This document shows positions 7,816 to 15,933 of a stretch of 64,000 nt of DNA, in pieces; within the stretch, counting starts at the first letter, position 1, and each line of letters begins with the position of its first letter. Source of the DNA: Bog-473 sp963744935 (GTDB taxonomy: Bacteria > Actinomycetota > Acidimicrobiia > Acidimicrobiales > RAAP-2); NCBI GenBank assembly GCA_963744935.1, contig CAVUVM010000004.1, forward strand, positions 620,001 through 684,000, read 5' to 3'. Under the pieces are notes generated by a model. That model was not told where the DNA came from and ran no database searches. It saw nothing but the letters and a program-made list of their open reading frames with translations. The position numbers and the translations under genes were made by a program.

Positions 7816-9503
7816 TAGAAGAACTTTCCGTGGCTGAGCTGCTCGACGATCGGGCCGAGCGAGACGGCGGGGAAGAAGGTGAGGCCGCCGATGATGATGA
7901 TGACGCCGATGGTCAGCCCCACGAACATGCCATTGTCGGTGCGGAAGGTCCCCAGGGAAGCGGGGACCACGTTCTTGGCGGCCAGGGCACCCCCGAGCGC
8001 GAGGGCCGGGATCATCACCCCGAAGCGGCCGATCAGCATGTCGATGGCACCGACGATGTTGTAGAAGTCGGTGTTGCCGGTGAGGCCAGCGAAAGCCGAC
8101 CCGTTGTTGTTGCCCTGCGAGGTCAGCGCGTAGAGGATCTCGCTGAACCCGTGAGGACCGGCATTGAGCGGGCCGGCCCGCCCGGCATGGAGCGACACGG
8201 CAATGGCCGTGAGCACAAGCACAATGATCGGCATGACGAGGGCCGCCAGGCCGGCGAGTTTGACCTCCCGGGCCTGGATCTTCTTGCCCAGGTATTCGGG
8301 TGTTCGCCCGATCATCAGGCCGCCGATGAACACGGCGATCACGGCATAGATGAGGATGGTGTAGAGGCCGCTGCCGGTCCCACCTGGGGTCACCTCACCG
8401 AGCATCATGCCGGACATCGGCCCGAAGCCGCCGATCGGGTTGTACGAGTCGGTGGCGCCGTCGACGGCACCGTCGGAGGTTTGCGTCATCGAGACGTTGA
8501 AGAGCGCGCTGGTCGTATCGCCGAACTCGGAGTTCTTGCCATTCATGTTGCCTACGGTGGAGTGCACGCCGGCCGCCGCCACGGCGGGGTTGTTCTGATG
8601 CTCGGCGTAGGCGGTGAAGCCGACCCAAGTGCCGAAGATCAGCACCATGGCGATCAGCAGGGCGACGCCGTGGCGGATGCTCCCCACCATCTTGCCGAAG
8701 GTGTAGGTCAGCGCGAACGGGATGGAGAGCGTGAGCCAGATGTAGATGAAGTTCGTGAGAGCCGTCGGGTTCTCGAAGGGGTGGCCCAGATCGACGTTGA
8801 AGAACCCACCACCGTTGGTCCCCAGCTGCATGATCGGGCCCATGAAGCCGGCCGGACCCAGCGGGATGGTCTGCTTGACGCCGTTGATCGTGTTGTGGAC
8901 CGTCGCTGGGCCGCCGAGGGTCTGCACTGCGCCCGAGGCCACCATCACGATGCCGGCCACGAAGGCGATCGGGAGGAGGATGTAGAGGCTGCAGCGGGTC
9001 ATGTCGACCCAGAAGTTGCCGATGGTGGGCGAGTTTCGGCGCGAGAACCCCCGGGTCACCGCGATCGCCACGGCAATCCCCACGGCGGCGCTCACGAACT
9101 GCTGCACGGTGAGCACGCCGATCTGCGTGAAGTACGACATGGTCGTCTCGCCGCCGTAGTTCTGCCAGTTCGTGTTCGTCATGAACGAGACGATCGTGTT
9201 GAAGTCGAGTGCCTGCGTCACACCCCCGAGGTGCTGGGGGTTGAGCGGCAGCGACCCCTGGATCCGCATGAGGACGTAGCCGACGACGAGGAAGACACCC
9301 GAGAAGATGACGGTCGAGCCGGCGTAGCGCTTCCAGGACTGCTCCTTGTCGGGGCTGGTCCCGAGGAGCCGGTAGAAAGGCCGTTCCAGCCAGGCCAGAT
9401 AGGTGACGCGGCCGTCGAAGACGGCGGCCATGTACGAGCCAAGGAACCGCCAGGCGATGCCCAGCGTGACGATCAGGAGGACGATGGTCCAGAAGAAGCT
9501 CAC
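7815..9503 (-). CDS. kdpA: K+-transporting ATPase channel subunit KdpA
   Basis: The 562-residue protein is the K+-binding, channel-like subunit related to Trk/Ktr/HKT transporters. It shows the repeated membrane-loop-membrane architecture with selectivity-filter segments such as GTNGGGFFNVD and NNNGSAFAG, and family landmarks ERPFYRLLG and GRTPEYLGKK. The start is GTG 9503, one base before the kdpF stop triplet ends at 9505. Length matches the family. It forms one operon with kdpF upstream and kdpB downstream. Confidence 0.97.
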   Translation of the reverse strand: MSFFWTIVLLIVTLGIAWRFLGSYMAAVFDGRVTYLAWLERPFYRLLGTSPDKEQSWKRYAGSTVIFSGVFLVVGYVLMRIQGSLPLNPQHLGGVTQALDFNTIVSFMTNTNWQNYGGETTMSYFTQIGVLTVQQFVSAAVGIAVAIAVTRGFSRRNSPTIGNFWVDMTRCSLYILLPIAFVAGIVMVASGAVQTLGGPATVHNTINGVKQTIPLGPAGFMGPIMQLGTNGGGFFNVDLGHPFENPTALTNFIYIWLTLSIPFALTYTFGKMVGSIRHGVALLIAMVLIFGTWVGFTAYAEHQNNPAVAAAGVHSTVGNMNGKNSEFGDTTSALFNVSMTQTSDGAVDGATDSYNPIGGFGPMSGMMLGEVTPGGTGSGLYTILIYAVIAVFIGGLMIGRTPEYLGKKIQAREVKLAGLAALVMPIIVLVLTAIAVSLHAGRAGPLNAGPHGFSEILYALTSQGNNNGSAFAGLTGNTDFYNIVGAIDMLIGRFGVMIPALALGGALAAKNVVPASLGTFRTDNGMFVGLTIGVIIIIGGLTFFPAVSLGPIVEQLSHGKFF

Positions 9504-9504
9504 G

Positions 9505-9594
9505 TCAGAACCACTCGGGCTTGAACATGGCGATGCCCAGGTAGATGAACACGACGATGGAGATGCCGAGAAGGAGTCCCTGGACCCAGGTCAT
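9505..9594 (-). CDS. kdpF: KdpF membrane peptide
   Basis: A 29-residue ORF precedes kdpA. It reads MTWVQGLLLG, then a hydrophobic core, and ends FKPEWF. This is the expected size and shape of KdpF, a single transmembrane helix that stabilises the Kdp complex. The C-terminal FKPE(R/W)F-type ending is typical of the family. The ATG at 9594 overlaps the TGA of the upstream small ORF (ATGA). It is shorter than usual gene-finding cutoffs. Confidence 0.9.
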   Translation of the reverse strand: MTWVQGLLLGISIVVFIYLGIAMFKPEWF

Positions 9595-9674
9595 ACCCGC
9601 TCCAGGCACCAGATGAGGCCCAGGAACACCGCGACGAACGCGACGAATCCCACCACTGCGAGGAAGTCAGCCAT
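9591..9674 (-). CDS. Small membrane peptide upstream of kdpF
   Basis: A 27-residue frame reads MADFLAVVGF, a continuous hydrophobic helix, and ends WCLERV. It overlaps the kdpF start by 4 bp (ATGA), so it is the first gene of the kdp operon. The hydrophobic helix with a basic end suggests a single-pass membrane peptide. An alternative in-frame ATG at 9683 would add three residues. No clear ribosome site is visible. Similar short frames precede kdpF in other bacteria, but I know of no assigned function. Confidence 0.6.
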   Translation of the reverse strand: MADFLAVVGFVAFVAVFLGLIWCLERV

Positions 9675-9697
9675 GGGCGCCATCGTGCCCGGGCAGT

Positions 9698-9746
9698 TGT
9701 CAAAGGAACGTGAACGCAAGCACGAACTGCGTCAACAATCTGTCAA
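9698..9746 (-). promoter_or_regulatory. Candidate kdp operon control region
   Basis: On the minus strand, upstream of the kdp operon, three TTGAC elements occur: TTGACA at 9746-9741, TTGACG at 9735-9730 and TTGACA at 9703-9698. The first two are 11 bp apart, about one helix turn, as expected for paired sites of an OmpR-type regulator such as KdpE. None has a convincing -10 at the right spacing, which would fit an activator-dependent promoter. This is an inference from pattern only. Confidence 0.3.
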
Positions 9747-9841
9747 TAGCCGTTGGGCACTGACGATGCGTAAGGTGAGCCGGGGCAGGACGGGTCATGC
9801 TGGGCTGCAGGCGCCGGCCGTGATCGAAAGTGGGGTGGATG

Positions 9842-10649
9842 ATGGCCATGGACCTGAAGGGGTGTCGCACGCTGGTCACCGGTGGCTCGTCGGGCATCGG
9901 CGCGGGCCTGGCCGTGGCGCTGGCCGAACGTGGTGCGATCGTGGGCATCTGCGCCCGGCGGGCCGACAAGCTCTCCGAGGTGGTGGGCCAGTGCATGGAG
10001 TACTCCCCCGACAGCCGGATGTGGGTGACCAACCTCGCCGACATCAACGCGGTGGACCAGCTGGCGGTCGACGTCATCGACGCCTTCGGCGGGGTGGACC
10101 TGCTCATCAACAACGCCGGGATCCCCAAGCGCCGCCACGTGACGGCGCTCGACATCGACACGATCACGGCCGTGATGCACGTCAACTACTTGTCCCCGGT
10201 CCGCCTGACCATGGCACTCCTGCCCCAGATGCTCGCCCGCGGATCGGGCACCATCATCAACATCTCCTCCATCGCAGCCAAGCTCGAGCGCGCCCGGTGA
10301 GGCCGCCTACGACGCCTCGAAGGCGGCGCTGACGGCATTCTCGGAGGCGATGGCCGTCGATCTGTGGGAGGACGGCATCAAGGTGATGGTGGTCTACCCC
10401 GGGGTCATCGACACCGAGCTGTTCACCCTGCCCGACAACGACGTCCCAGACCTCCCGATCGCGGCCGAACCGGTCTCGGTGGCGGTGGACGCCATCCTGG
10501 CCGGCCTGGAGTCGGGCGCCGCCCAGGTCTACGTACCCGAATGGTTCCACGGCGTGACGGCCAACAAGGAGAAGGACGTTGCCGCGTTCCTCGAGGGCAC
10601 GGCCTCTTACCTTCGCGAGCAGAAGAAGCAGAAGCAGGCGCAGGCGTAG
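9842..10649 (+). pseudogene. Short-chain dehydrogenase/reductase, frameshifted
   Basis: The first frame gives a full Rossmann N-terminus (TLVTGGSSGIGAGLAV, NNAG, INISSIAAK) and then stops at 10298-10300. The rest continues in the next frame from 10297: EAAYDASKAALTAFSEA, then PGVIDTELF and a C-terminal helix to 10649. The catalytic Tyr-x3-Lys (YDASK) lies after the break. Removing one C from the CCC at 10293-10295 restores a single ~268-residue SDR. Either this is a sequencing error or the gene has lost its active site. Substrate unknown. Confidence 0.8.
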
Positions 10650-10719
10650 ACGGCGATCTTGGGCCGGCGGCGTTGGGCCGGCGGGGTTGGGCCAGCAGGG
10701 CCAGGGAAGAGAGGTGGGC

Positions 10720-11937
10720 GTGAAGATCGATCCAGACGCAGCCGGCATGAGCGAAGCGAGGCTGGAGCGCATCACCGAGCACTTCGGCCCGAATTACGTC
10801 GACACCGGGAAGATCGCCGGCTGCCAGACCACGGTCGTGCGCGGCGGGCACGTCGCCTATTCCCGTTCGCTCGGGCTGATGGACCGCGAGCAGAACAAGC
10901 CGATGGCCGACGACACCATCTTCCGTATCTACTCCATGACCAAGCCCATCGCCTCGGTCGCCCTGATGCAGCTCTACGAACGCGGCATGTTCCAGCTGCT
11001 CGACCCGGTGCACCGCTACATCCCCGAGTGGAGAACACTCCAGGTGGGTGAGGTGCACGACGACGGCTCCATCACCTTGGTGAAGCCGCAGCGGCCCATG
11101 AACATCCGCGATGTCCTCATGCACACCACCGGCCTTCCCGGTGCGCTCTTCCCCGGCAACCCCATCGACGCGGCGTTCGCGCAGGCGCGCAGCGCGCTGG
11201 GTCCCGGCCAGACCCTCGAGACCGTGACAGCGCTCCTTGCACAGCACCCGCTGAAGTTCCACCCCGGCACGCAGTGGAACTACGGGCTCTCCACCGACAT
11301 CGTCGGGCGACTGGTCGAGATCCTCTCGGGGCTGCGCTTCGACGAGTACCTGCGGCGCGAGATCTTCGAGCCGCTCGGGATGGTCGACACCGGCTTCTAC
11401 GTGCCCGAGGACCAGCGCTCCCGCCTGGCCGCCTGCTACCAGTACCAGCCCGCCAACACCCCGCGCCTGATGGAGGGGCCCTTCGCCAACGGGATCCTCG
11501 CGCCGCACTCCTATCTCTCGGGTGCCGGTGGCCTCGTCTCCACCACCCACGATTACGTCGCGTTCTGCCAGATGCTGGCCAACGGCGGGCACCTCGACGG
11601 AAGGCGGATCCTCGGCCGCAAGACGATCGACCTGATGACGGTCAACCATCTGCCCGGTGGTGCGACGCTGCAAGAGATGGCGATCGGAGGGTTCGGTGAG
11701 GCCGGTTTCGAGGGGGTTGGCTTCGGACTCGGCTTTGCCGTGGGCATGGGGCCCGCCGCGACCGGCATGGTCGGATCGGGGGGCGAGTTCTACTGGGGCG
11801 GCGCGGCCAGCACGGCCTTCTGGGTCGACCCCGTCGAGGATCTCTTCGTCGTCTTCATGACCCAGCTCTTCCCTTCCATCGCCTACCCGTTCCGGGCGCA
11901 GTTGCGCACGCTCGTCTACCAGGCCATCGACGACTGA
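10720..11937 (+). CDS. Serine hydrolase of the beta-lactamase / esterase EstB family
   Basis: The 405-residue protein has the class C beta-lactamase fold. The nucleophile motif is SMTK (RIYSMTKPIA), the second motif is NYGLSTD, in place of the usual Tyr-x-Asn, and a C-terminal GGAASTAFW stands where KTG is found in beta-lactamases. There is no signal peptide, so an intracellular esterase or transacylase is more likely than an antibiotic-degrading enzyme. GTG 10720 lies downstream of GGGAAGAGAGG. Its stop overlaps the start of the agmatinase-like gene by one base. Confidence 0.85.
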   Translation: MKIDPDAAGMSEARLERITEHFGPNYVDTGKIAGCQTTVVRGGHVAYSRSLGLMDREQNKPMADDTIFRIYSMTKPIASVALMQLYERGMFQLLDPVHRYIPEWRTLQVGEVHDDGSITLVKPQRPMNIRDVLMHTTGLPGALFPGNPIDAAFAQARSALGPGQTLETVTALLAQHPLKFHPGTQWNYGLSTDIVGRLVEILSGLRFDEYLRREIFEPLGMVDTGFYVPEDQRSRLAACYQYQPANTPRLMEGPFANGILAPHSYLSGAGGLVSTTHDYVAFCQMLANGGHLDGRRILGRKTIDLMTVNHLPGGATLQEMAIGGFGEAGFEGVGFGLGFAVGMGPAATGMVGSGGEFYWGGAASTAFWVDPVEDLFVVFMTQLFPSIAYPFRAQLRTLVYQAIDD

Positions 11938-12884
11938 TGGACTCGGTCGGGCCTGTGGGGCCGGCCGACGCCTCGGTGGTCCCGCGCTTCGCCGGGTTCG
12001 CCACCTTCGCCCGGCTGCCCACGGCGGATGCGGTGGCGCGCTGGGACATCGCCGTCGTCGGGGTCCCCTTCGACGGCGGGACGAGCTACCGCCCCGGCGC
12101 CCGCTTCGGGCCGGCCGCGGTGCGCCAAGGGTCGCGCCTGTTGCGGCCGTACCACCCAGCGCAGAACTCCTTGCCCTTCGAGTTGGCCCAGGTCGTCGAC
12201 GCCGGGGACATCGCGTGCACGCCCTTCAGCGCCGAGGAGGCGGTGGCGCAGATCGACGCCGGGGCGGACGCGCTGCTCGAAGGTGGCGGCCGGCTGATTG
12301 CCGTCGGCGGCGACCACACGATCGCACTGCCACTGCTGCGTGCCACTGCACGACGGCACGGCCCGCTGGCCCTGGTCCATTTCGACGCGCATCTCGACAC
12401 CTGGGACACCTACTTCGGGCAGCGCTTCACGCACGGCACGCCCTTCCGGCGAGCCTGGGAGGAAGGGCTGCTGCTGCGGGACCGGAGCGTGCACGTCGGC
12501 TTGCGCGGACCGCTCTACAGTGACGTGGACCTGATCGACGACGCCGGCATGGGCTTCGCCCAGGTGACGACCGACGACGTCGCGCAGGGGGTCACCGCTG
12601 TCGTCGCGCAGATGCTGGCGCGGGTCGGCGACGCCCCCGTGTACGTGTCAGTCGACATCGACGTCCTCGACCCCGCCCACGCGCCGGGCACAGGGACCCC
12701 CGAAGCGGGCGGGCTCACCAGCCGCGAGCTGCTGGCTCTGCTGCGTGGCCTCGAACCAGCCCGCATCGTCGGCGCCGACGTAGTCGAGGTCTGCCCCGCC
12801 TACGACCAGTCCGAGATCACGGCCGTCGCCGCTGCGCACGTGCTTTACGACCTGGTGACGCTGATGGCGAGGCGCCCGGCCTGA
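11937..12884 (+). CDS. Agmatinase / ureohydrolase family protein
   Basis: The 315-residue protein contains the manganese-binding motifs of the arginase/agmatinase family: GGDHT, HFDAHLDTWD, and SVDIDVLDPAHAPGTGTPE. The GTGTPE segment and the total length point to an agmatinase- or guanidinobutyrase-like enzyme that releases urea from a guanidino compound. The exact substrate is not fixed by sequence. It is translationally coupled to the serine hydrolase (TGATG). Its stop codon lies inside a triple 16-bp tandem repeat. Confidence 0.88.
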   Translation: MDSVGPVGPADASVVPRFAGFATFARLPTADAVARWDIAVVGVPFDGGTSYRPGARFGPAAVRQGSRLLRPYHPAQNSLPFELAQVVDAGDIACTPFSAEEAVAQIDAGADALLEGGGRLIAVGGDHTIALPLLRATARRHGPLALVHFDAHLDTWDTYFGQRFTHGTPFRRAWEEGLLLRDRSVHVGLRGPLYSDVDLIDDAGMGFAQVTTDDVAQGVTAVVAQMLARVGDAPVYVSVDIDVLDPAHAPGTGTPEAGGLTSRELLALLRGLEPARIVGADVVEVCPAYDQSEITAVAAAHVLYDLVTLMARRPA

Positions 12885-12925
12885 ACGGGCTGCGGCCTGA
12901 ACGGGCTGCGGCCTGAACGGGCTGC
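12878..12925 (+). repeat. 16-bp unit repeated three times across a stop codon
   Basis: Three perfect copies of GGCCTGAACGGGCTGC occupy 12878-12893, 12894-12909 and 12910-12925. The TGA at 12882-12884 in the first copy ends the agmatinase-like gene. The unit length is not a multiple of three, so copy changes would not extend the protein in frame. Confidence 0.9.
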
Positions 12926-13046
12926 TTGTAACAGTCCATTCACAACCGGGAAACCGTGCCCGAACGTTCGCCCCGTACCGTGCGAGGTTGACGCGCGTGT
13001 CCGGTGTCGGTCTGGAGCGGGAATCGGTGAGCCTGGTGGGTCGGTC

Positions 13047-13906
13047 ATGAAGAAGGACCTCCTGGTCGGAGTGGCCCAGTGGCTGCCCACGCCGGGCGAC
13101 GACGCCTTGAACCTCTCCGTCGCCCTCGGCATGGTCGACGGCGCGGCGACCCGCGGCGTCCAGTTGCTCGTGCTTCCCGAGCTGTGGTCCTGCGGGTACG
13201 ACCCCGACACGCTGCCTGAGGATGCGCGCCGAGGGGCCGAGGCCCGTGATGGGCCGCGGGCCCAGGCGCTGGGCGACGCGGCCCGCCGGCACGACCTCTT
13301 CTTGGTCGCCGGCAGCGTGCCCGAAGTCGAAGGGGGGGTCCTCTACGACACCGTTCTCGCCTTCAACCAGCGCGGCGACCTGGCGGCCTGGCACCGTAAG
13401 ACCCATCTCTACCCGCCCACGCTCGAGCGCTCGGTGTTCGCGGCCGGCGATCGCCTCACCACGTTCGACGACCCGATGCTCGGCCGCGTCGGACTGGTCG
13501 CCGGGTTCGAGGGCGACGTTCCCGAGGTGGCGCGTGCGTTGGCCTTGCGCGGGGCACGGCTCGTGCTGGCGCCGTCGGCCGCCGAGGTGGAACGCGCGCC
13601 GGCGTGGGACCTCCTGCAGCCGGCGTGGGCCCTGGCCAACAACCAGTGGTGGGTCCAAGCGAACCAGGCGGGATCTCACCGCGCTGGACCCTGCTCGGTC
13701 AAAGCCGGATCATCGCGCCCACCGGCACGGTGGTTGCCGAGGCGAGCACCGCGGTCCCCGGCGGACCCGGCATCGCCGAGCTCTTGGTGCATCGGATCGA
13801 CCTCCAACTGGCCCACCGACGTGAGGGGGTCGGCGCGTTGCTCGAGGACGAGCGCCGGCCCCGTCTCTACAGCGAGCTGGTCGAACGGGTGCCGGCCGGG
13901 GGGTAA
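13047..13906 (+). pseudogene. Nitrilase/amidase-superfamily protein lacking the catalytic Cys, frameshifted
   Basis: The protein begins LLVGVAQWLP and has the nitrilase Glu (LPELW, E45) and Lys (WHRKTHLYP, K118). The catalytic Cys position, normally in a CYD..FPE motif, reads AGFEGDVPE, with Gly at residue 153 (codon GGG). The first frame loses homology after WWVQANQAG; the family pattern resumes in another frame as LGQSRIIAPTGTVVAEA and ends at 13906. One G is probably missing at 13670-13672. Even after repair the enzyme would lack its nucleophile, so it is either a pseudogene or a non-catalytic relative. Confidence 0.75.
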
Positions 13907-13981
13907 TACGGTCGGCGGGCCCCTGTCGCTGGTGTCGACGGCACCGCGGCACCGCGGGAGCCCGTTGGTAGGGTCGCCGCC

Positions 13982-14698
13982 ATGGCGGGCACCGAACGTG
14001 ACGAGCTCTCGCTCTACGACGGGCTGCTCACCACACGCGCCATCCGGCGCTACACCGACGAGACGGTCCCCCAAGAGGCGCTACGCGACATCCTCTTCGC
14101 GGCGACTCGAGCTCCGAGCGGCTCGAACCGCCAGCCGTTCCGCTTCATCGTCCTGACCGACGGGCCCGTGGCCGAGGAGGCCAAGCGCCTCATCGGGGTC
14201 GGCGCGCGTCGCTTCTGGGCAGCCAAGCGAGAGGCCGACGGCTACGACCGCGGCTCGGGCGCAGAGGCGGATTCGCCCAAGGCGCGCATGGCGCGCACCA
14301 TGCAGCACTACGTCGACACCTACGAGTCGGTGCCGGTGCTGATCATCGCCTGCTACGTCCGCTACCGCGACCACACAGCCGCGAGCGACGGTGCCTCGAT
14401 CTACCCGGCGTGCCAGAACCTTCTCCTGGGAGCGCGCGCACTCGGATACGGCGGCGTGATGACGGGCTGGCAGTTCGCCGCGCAGGCAGAGCTTCGGGAG
14501 CTGCTCCACATCCCCGACGAGGTGGAGTTGATGGCGACCATCACGATCGGAAGGCCGCAAGGCCGGCATGGCCCGGTGCGCAGGCGGCCACTTCCCGAGC
14601 TGGTCTTCGGCGATCGCTGGGGCGTCGCACCCCCGTGGGCCATAGACCCCGAGGGGACCGCCCATACCGCGGCGGGACCCCCGAGGCCCAGCACGTAG
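13982..14698 (+). CDS. Nitroreductase-family FMN oxidoreductase
   Basis: The 238-residue protein matches the nitroreductase fold: TTRAIRRYTDETVP at the N-terminus binds FMN phosphate, APSGSNRQPFRF is the second FMN-contact motif, and ACQNLLLGARALGYGGVMTG forms the helix after the dimer core. It reduces quinones, nitro groups or enones using NAD(P)H in known members; the natural substrate is not evident. It starts 76 bp after the nitrilase-like gene and is followed on the same strand by an amidohydrolase. Confidence 0.9.
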   Translation: MAGTERDELSLYDGLLTTRAIRRYTDETVPQEALRDILFAATRAPSGSNRQPFRFIVLTDGPVAEEAKRLIGVGARRFWAAKREADGYDRGSGAEADSPKARMARTMQHYVDTYESVPVLIIACYVRYRDHTAASDGASIYPACQNLLLGARALGYGGVMTGWQFAAQAELRELLHIPDEVELMATITIGRPQGRHGPVRRRPLPELVFGDRWGVAPPWAIDPEGTAHTAAGPPRPST

Positions 14699-14739
14699 AG
14701 TCTCAGGGTGTTGCGTACGCCGCTCGCGGAAGGCTGACC

Positions 14740-15933
14740 ATGCACCCTGTCGACTCGCCGGTCTTCGACGCCGACAACCATTACTACGAAGCCCTCGACG
14801 CGTTCACCCGCCACCTCGATCCTGCGCTCGGGCCACGTGTGATCGAGTGGGTGGAGATCGGCGGACGCCGCTACCACACGCTGGGAGGACGCGTCAGCCG
14901 CGCCGTCACCAATCCGACCTTCAACCCGATCGCACCGGCCGGCGCCCTGGTCGACTTCTTCCGGGGCAACCCCGACGGGCGGCCGATGCACGAGCTGATG
15001 GGAACGCCCGAGCCGATCCGCCCCGAGTACCGTGACCGCGACGCCCGGCTGGCGACGATGGACGCGCAGGGGATCGAGCGGGTGTGGCTGTTTCCGACCC
15101 TCGGCATGCTCTACGAGGAGTCGCTCAAGCAGGACCCCGAGGCGGTCATCCTGTTGTTCCGTGCCTTCAACCGCTGGCTGGCCGAGGACTGGGGCATGGC
15201 GTACCAGGACCGCATCTTCGCCTCTCCGTACATCACCCTCGCCGACGTGGACGAGGCGGTGCGCGAGCTCGAGTGGGCTCTCGACCAGGGCGCCCGCACC
15301 GTGGTCATGCGCGCCGCCGCCCCGACCACCGCCAACGGACCGCTCTCCCCTGCGGCGGACCTCTTCGACCCCTTCTGGGCCCGGGTCAACGAGGCCGGCA
15401 TCACCGTGGTCGTGCACGCCGGCGACGCCGGACTGTCGTCCAACGGCTACGCGGTCGACGGCTTCTCCGCCTCGTTCAAGGGCGGAGGGCAGCGCCAGCG
15501 CCTGAGCATCAAGTTGTTCGCCATTGAGCGGGCAGCCCACGACTTCCTGGCCACCCTCATCCTCGAAAAGCTCTTCGACCGCTTCCCGAACCTGCGGGTG
15601 GCCTCGGTCGAGAACGGCTCGGAGTTCTTGGCCCCGCTCTTCCGCAAGCTGCACACCACGACTCGTCGGATGCCCGGGTACTTCAGCGAGGACCCGGTGG
15701 TCACATTCCGCCGCCACGTGTGGATCAACCCCTTCTGGGAAGACGACGTCAACGAGATCGTCGATCTGGTGGGCGACGACCGTGTGATCTTCGGCTCTGA
15801 TTGGCCCCACGTGGAGGGACTGCCCGAGCCGACCGACTGGGTGACCGAGCTCCAGAAGCTCCCACCCGAGTCTGTCGCCAAGATCATGGGAGCCAATGTG
15901 TCCGAGCTCAACGAACGGCGTCCCGCTCCATGA
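14740..15933 (+). CDS. Amidohydrolase_2-family metal-dependent hydrolase
   Basis: The 397-residue TIM-barrel protein starts with DADNHYYE (the usual HxH site altered to N-H), has VVHAGDAG in the middle, and ends with FGSDWPHVEG, the conserved metal-binding Asp of the amidohydrolase-2 group. This family includes decarboxylases and hydrolases of ring-fission products (ACMSD-like). RBS GGAAGG precedes ATG 14740. The gene overlaps zwf by 4 bp (ATGA). A related protein lies at 57857-59029. Confidence 0.85.
   Translation: MHPVDSPVFDADNHYYEALDAFTRHLDPALGPRVIEWVEIGGRRYHTLGGRVSRAVTNPTFNPIAPAGALVDFFRGNPDGRPMHELMGTPEPIRPEYRDRDARLATMDAQGIERVWLFPTLGMLYEESLKQDPEAVILLFRAFNRWLAEDWGMAYQDRIFASPYITLADVDEAVRELEWALDQGARTVVMRAAAPTTANGPLSPAADLFDPFWARVNEAGITVVVHAGDAGLSSNGYAVDGFSASFKGGGQRQRLSIKLFAIERAAHDFLATLILEKLFDRFPNLRVASVENGSEFLAPLFRKLHTTTRRMPGYFSEDPVVTFRRHVWINPFWEDDVNEIVDLVGDDRVIFGSDWPHVEGLPEPTDWVTELQKLPPESVAKIMGANVSELNERRPAP

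Noticed and set aside
10257..10775. A minus-strand frame opposite the SDR and serine hydrolase
   Set aside because: It covers coding DNA of two plus-strand genes and has low-complexity Leu/Arg composition.
12878..12925. Short CRISPR-like repeats
   Set aside because: The copies are directly adjacent with no spacers, so they are a tandem repeat.
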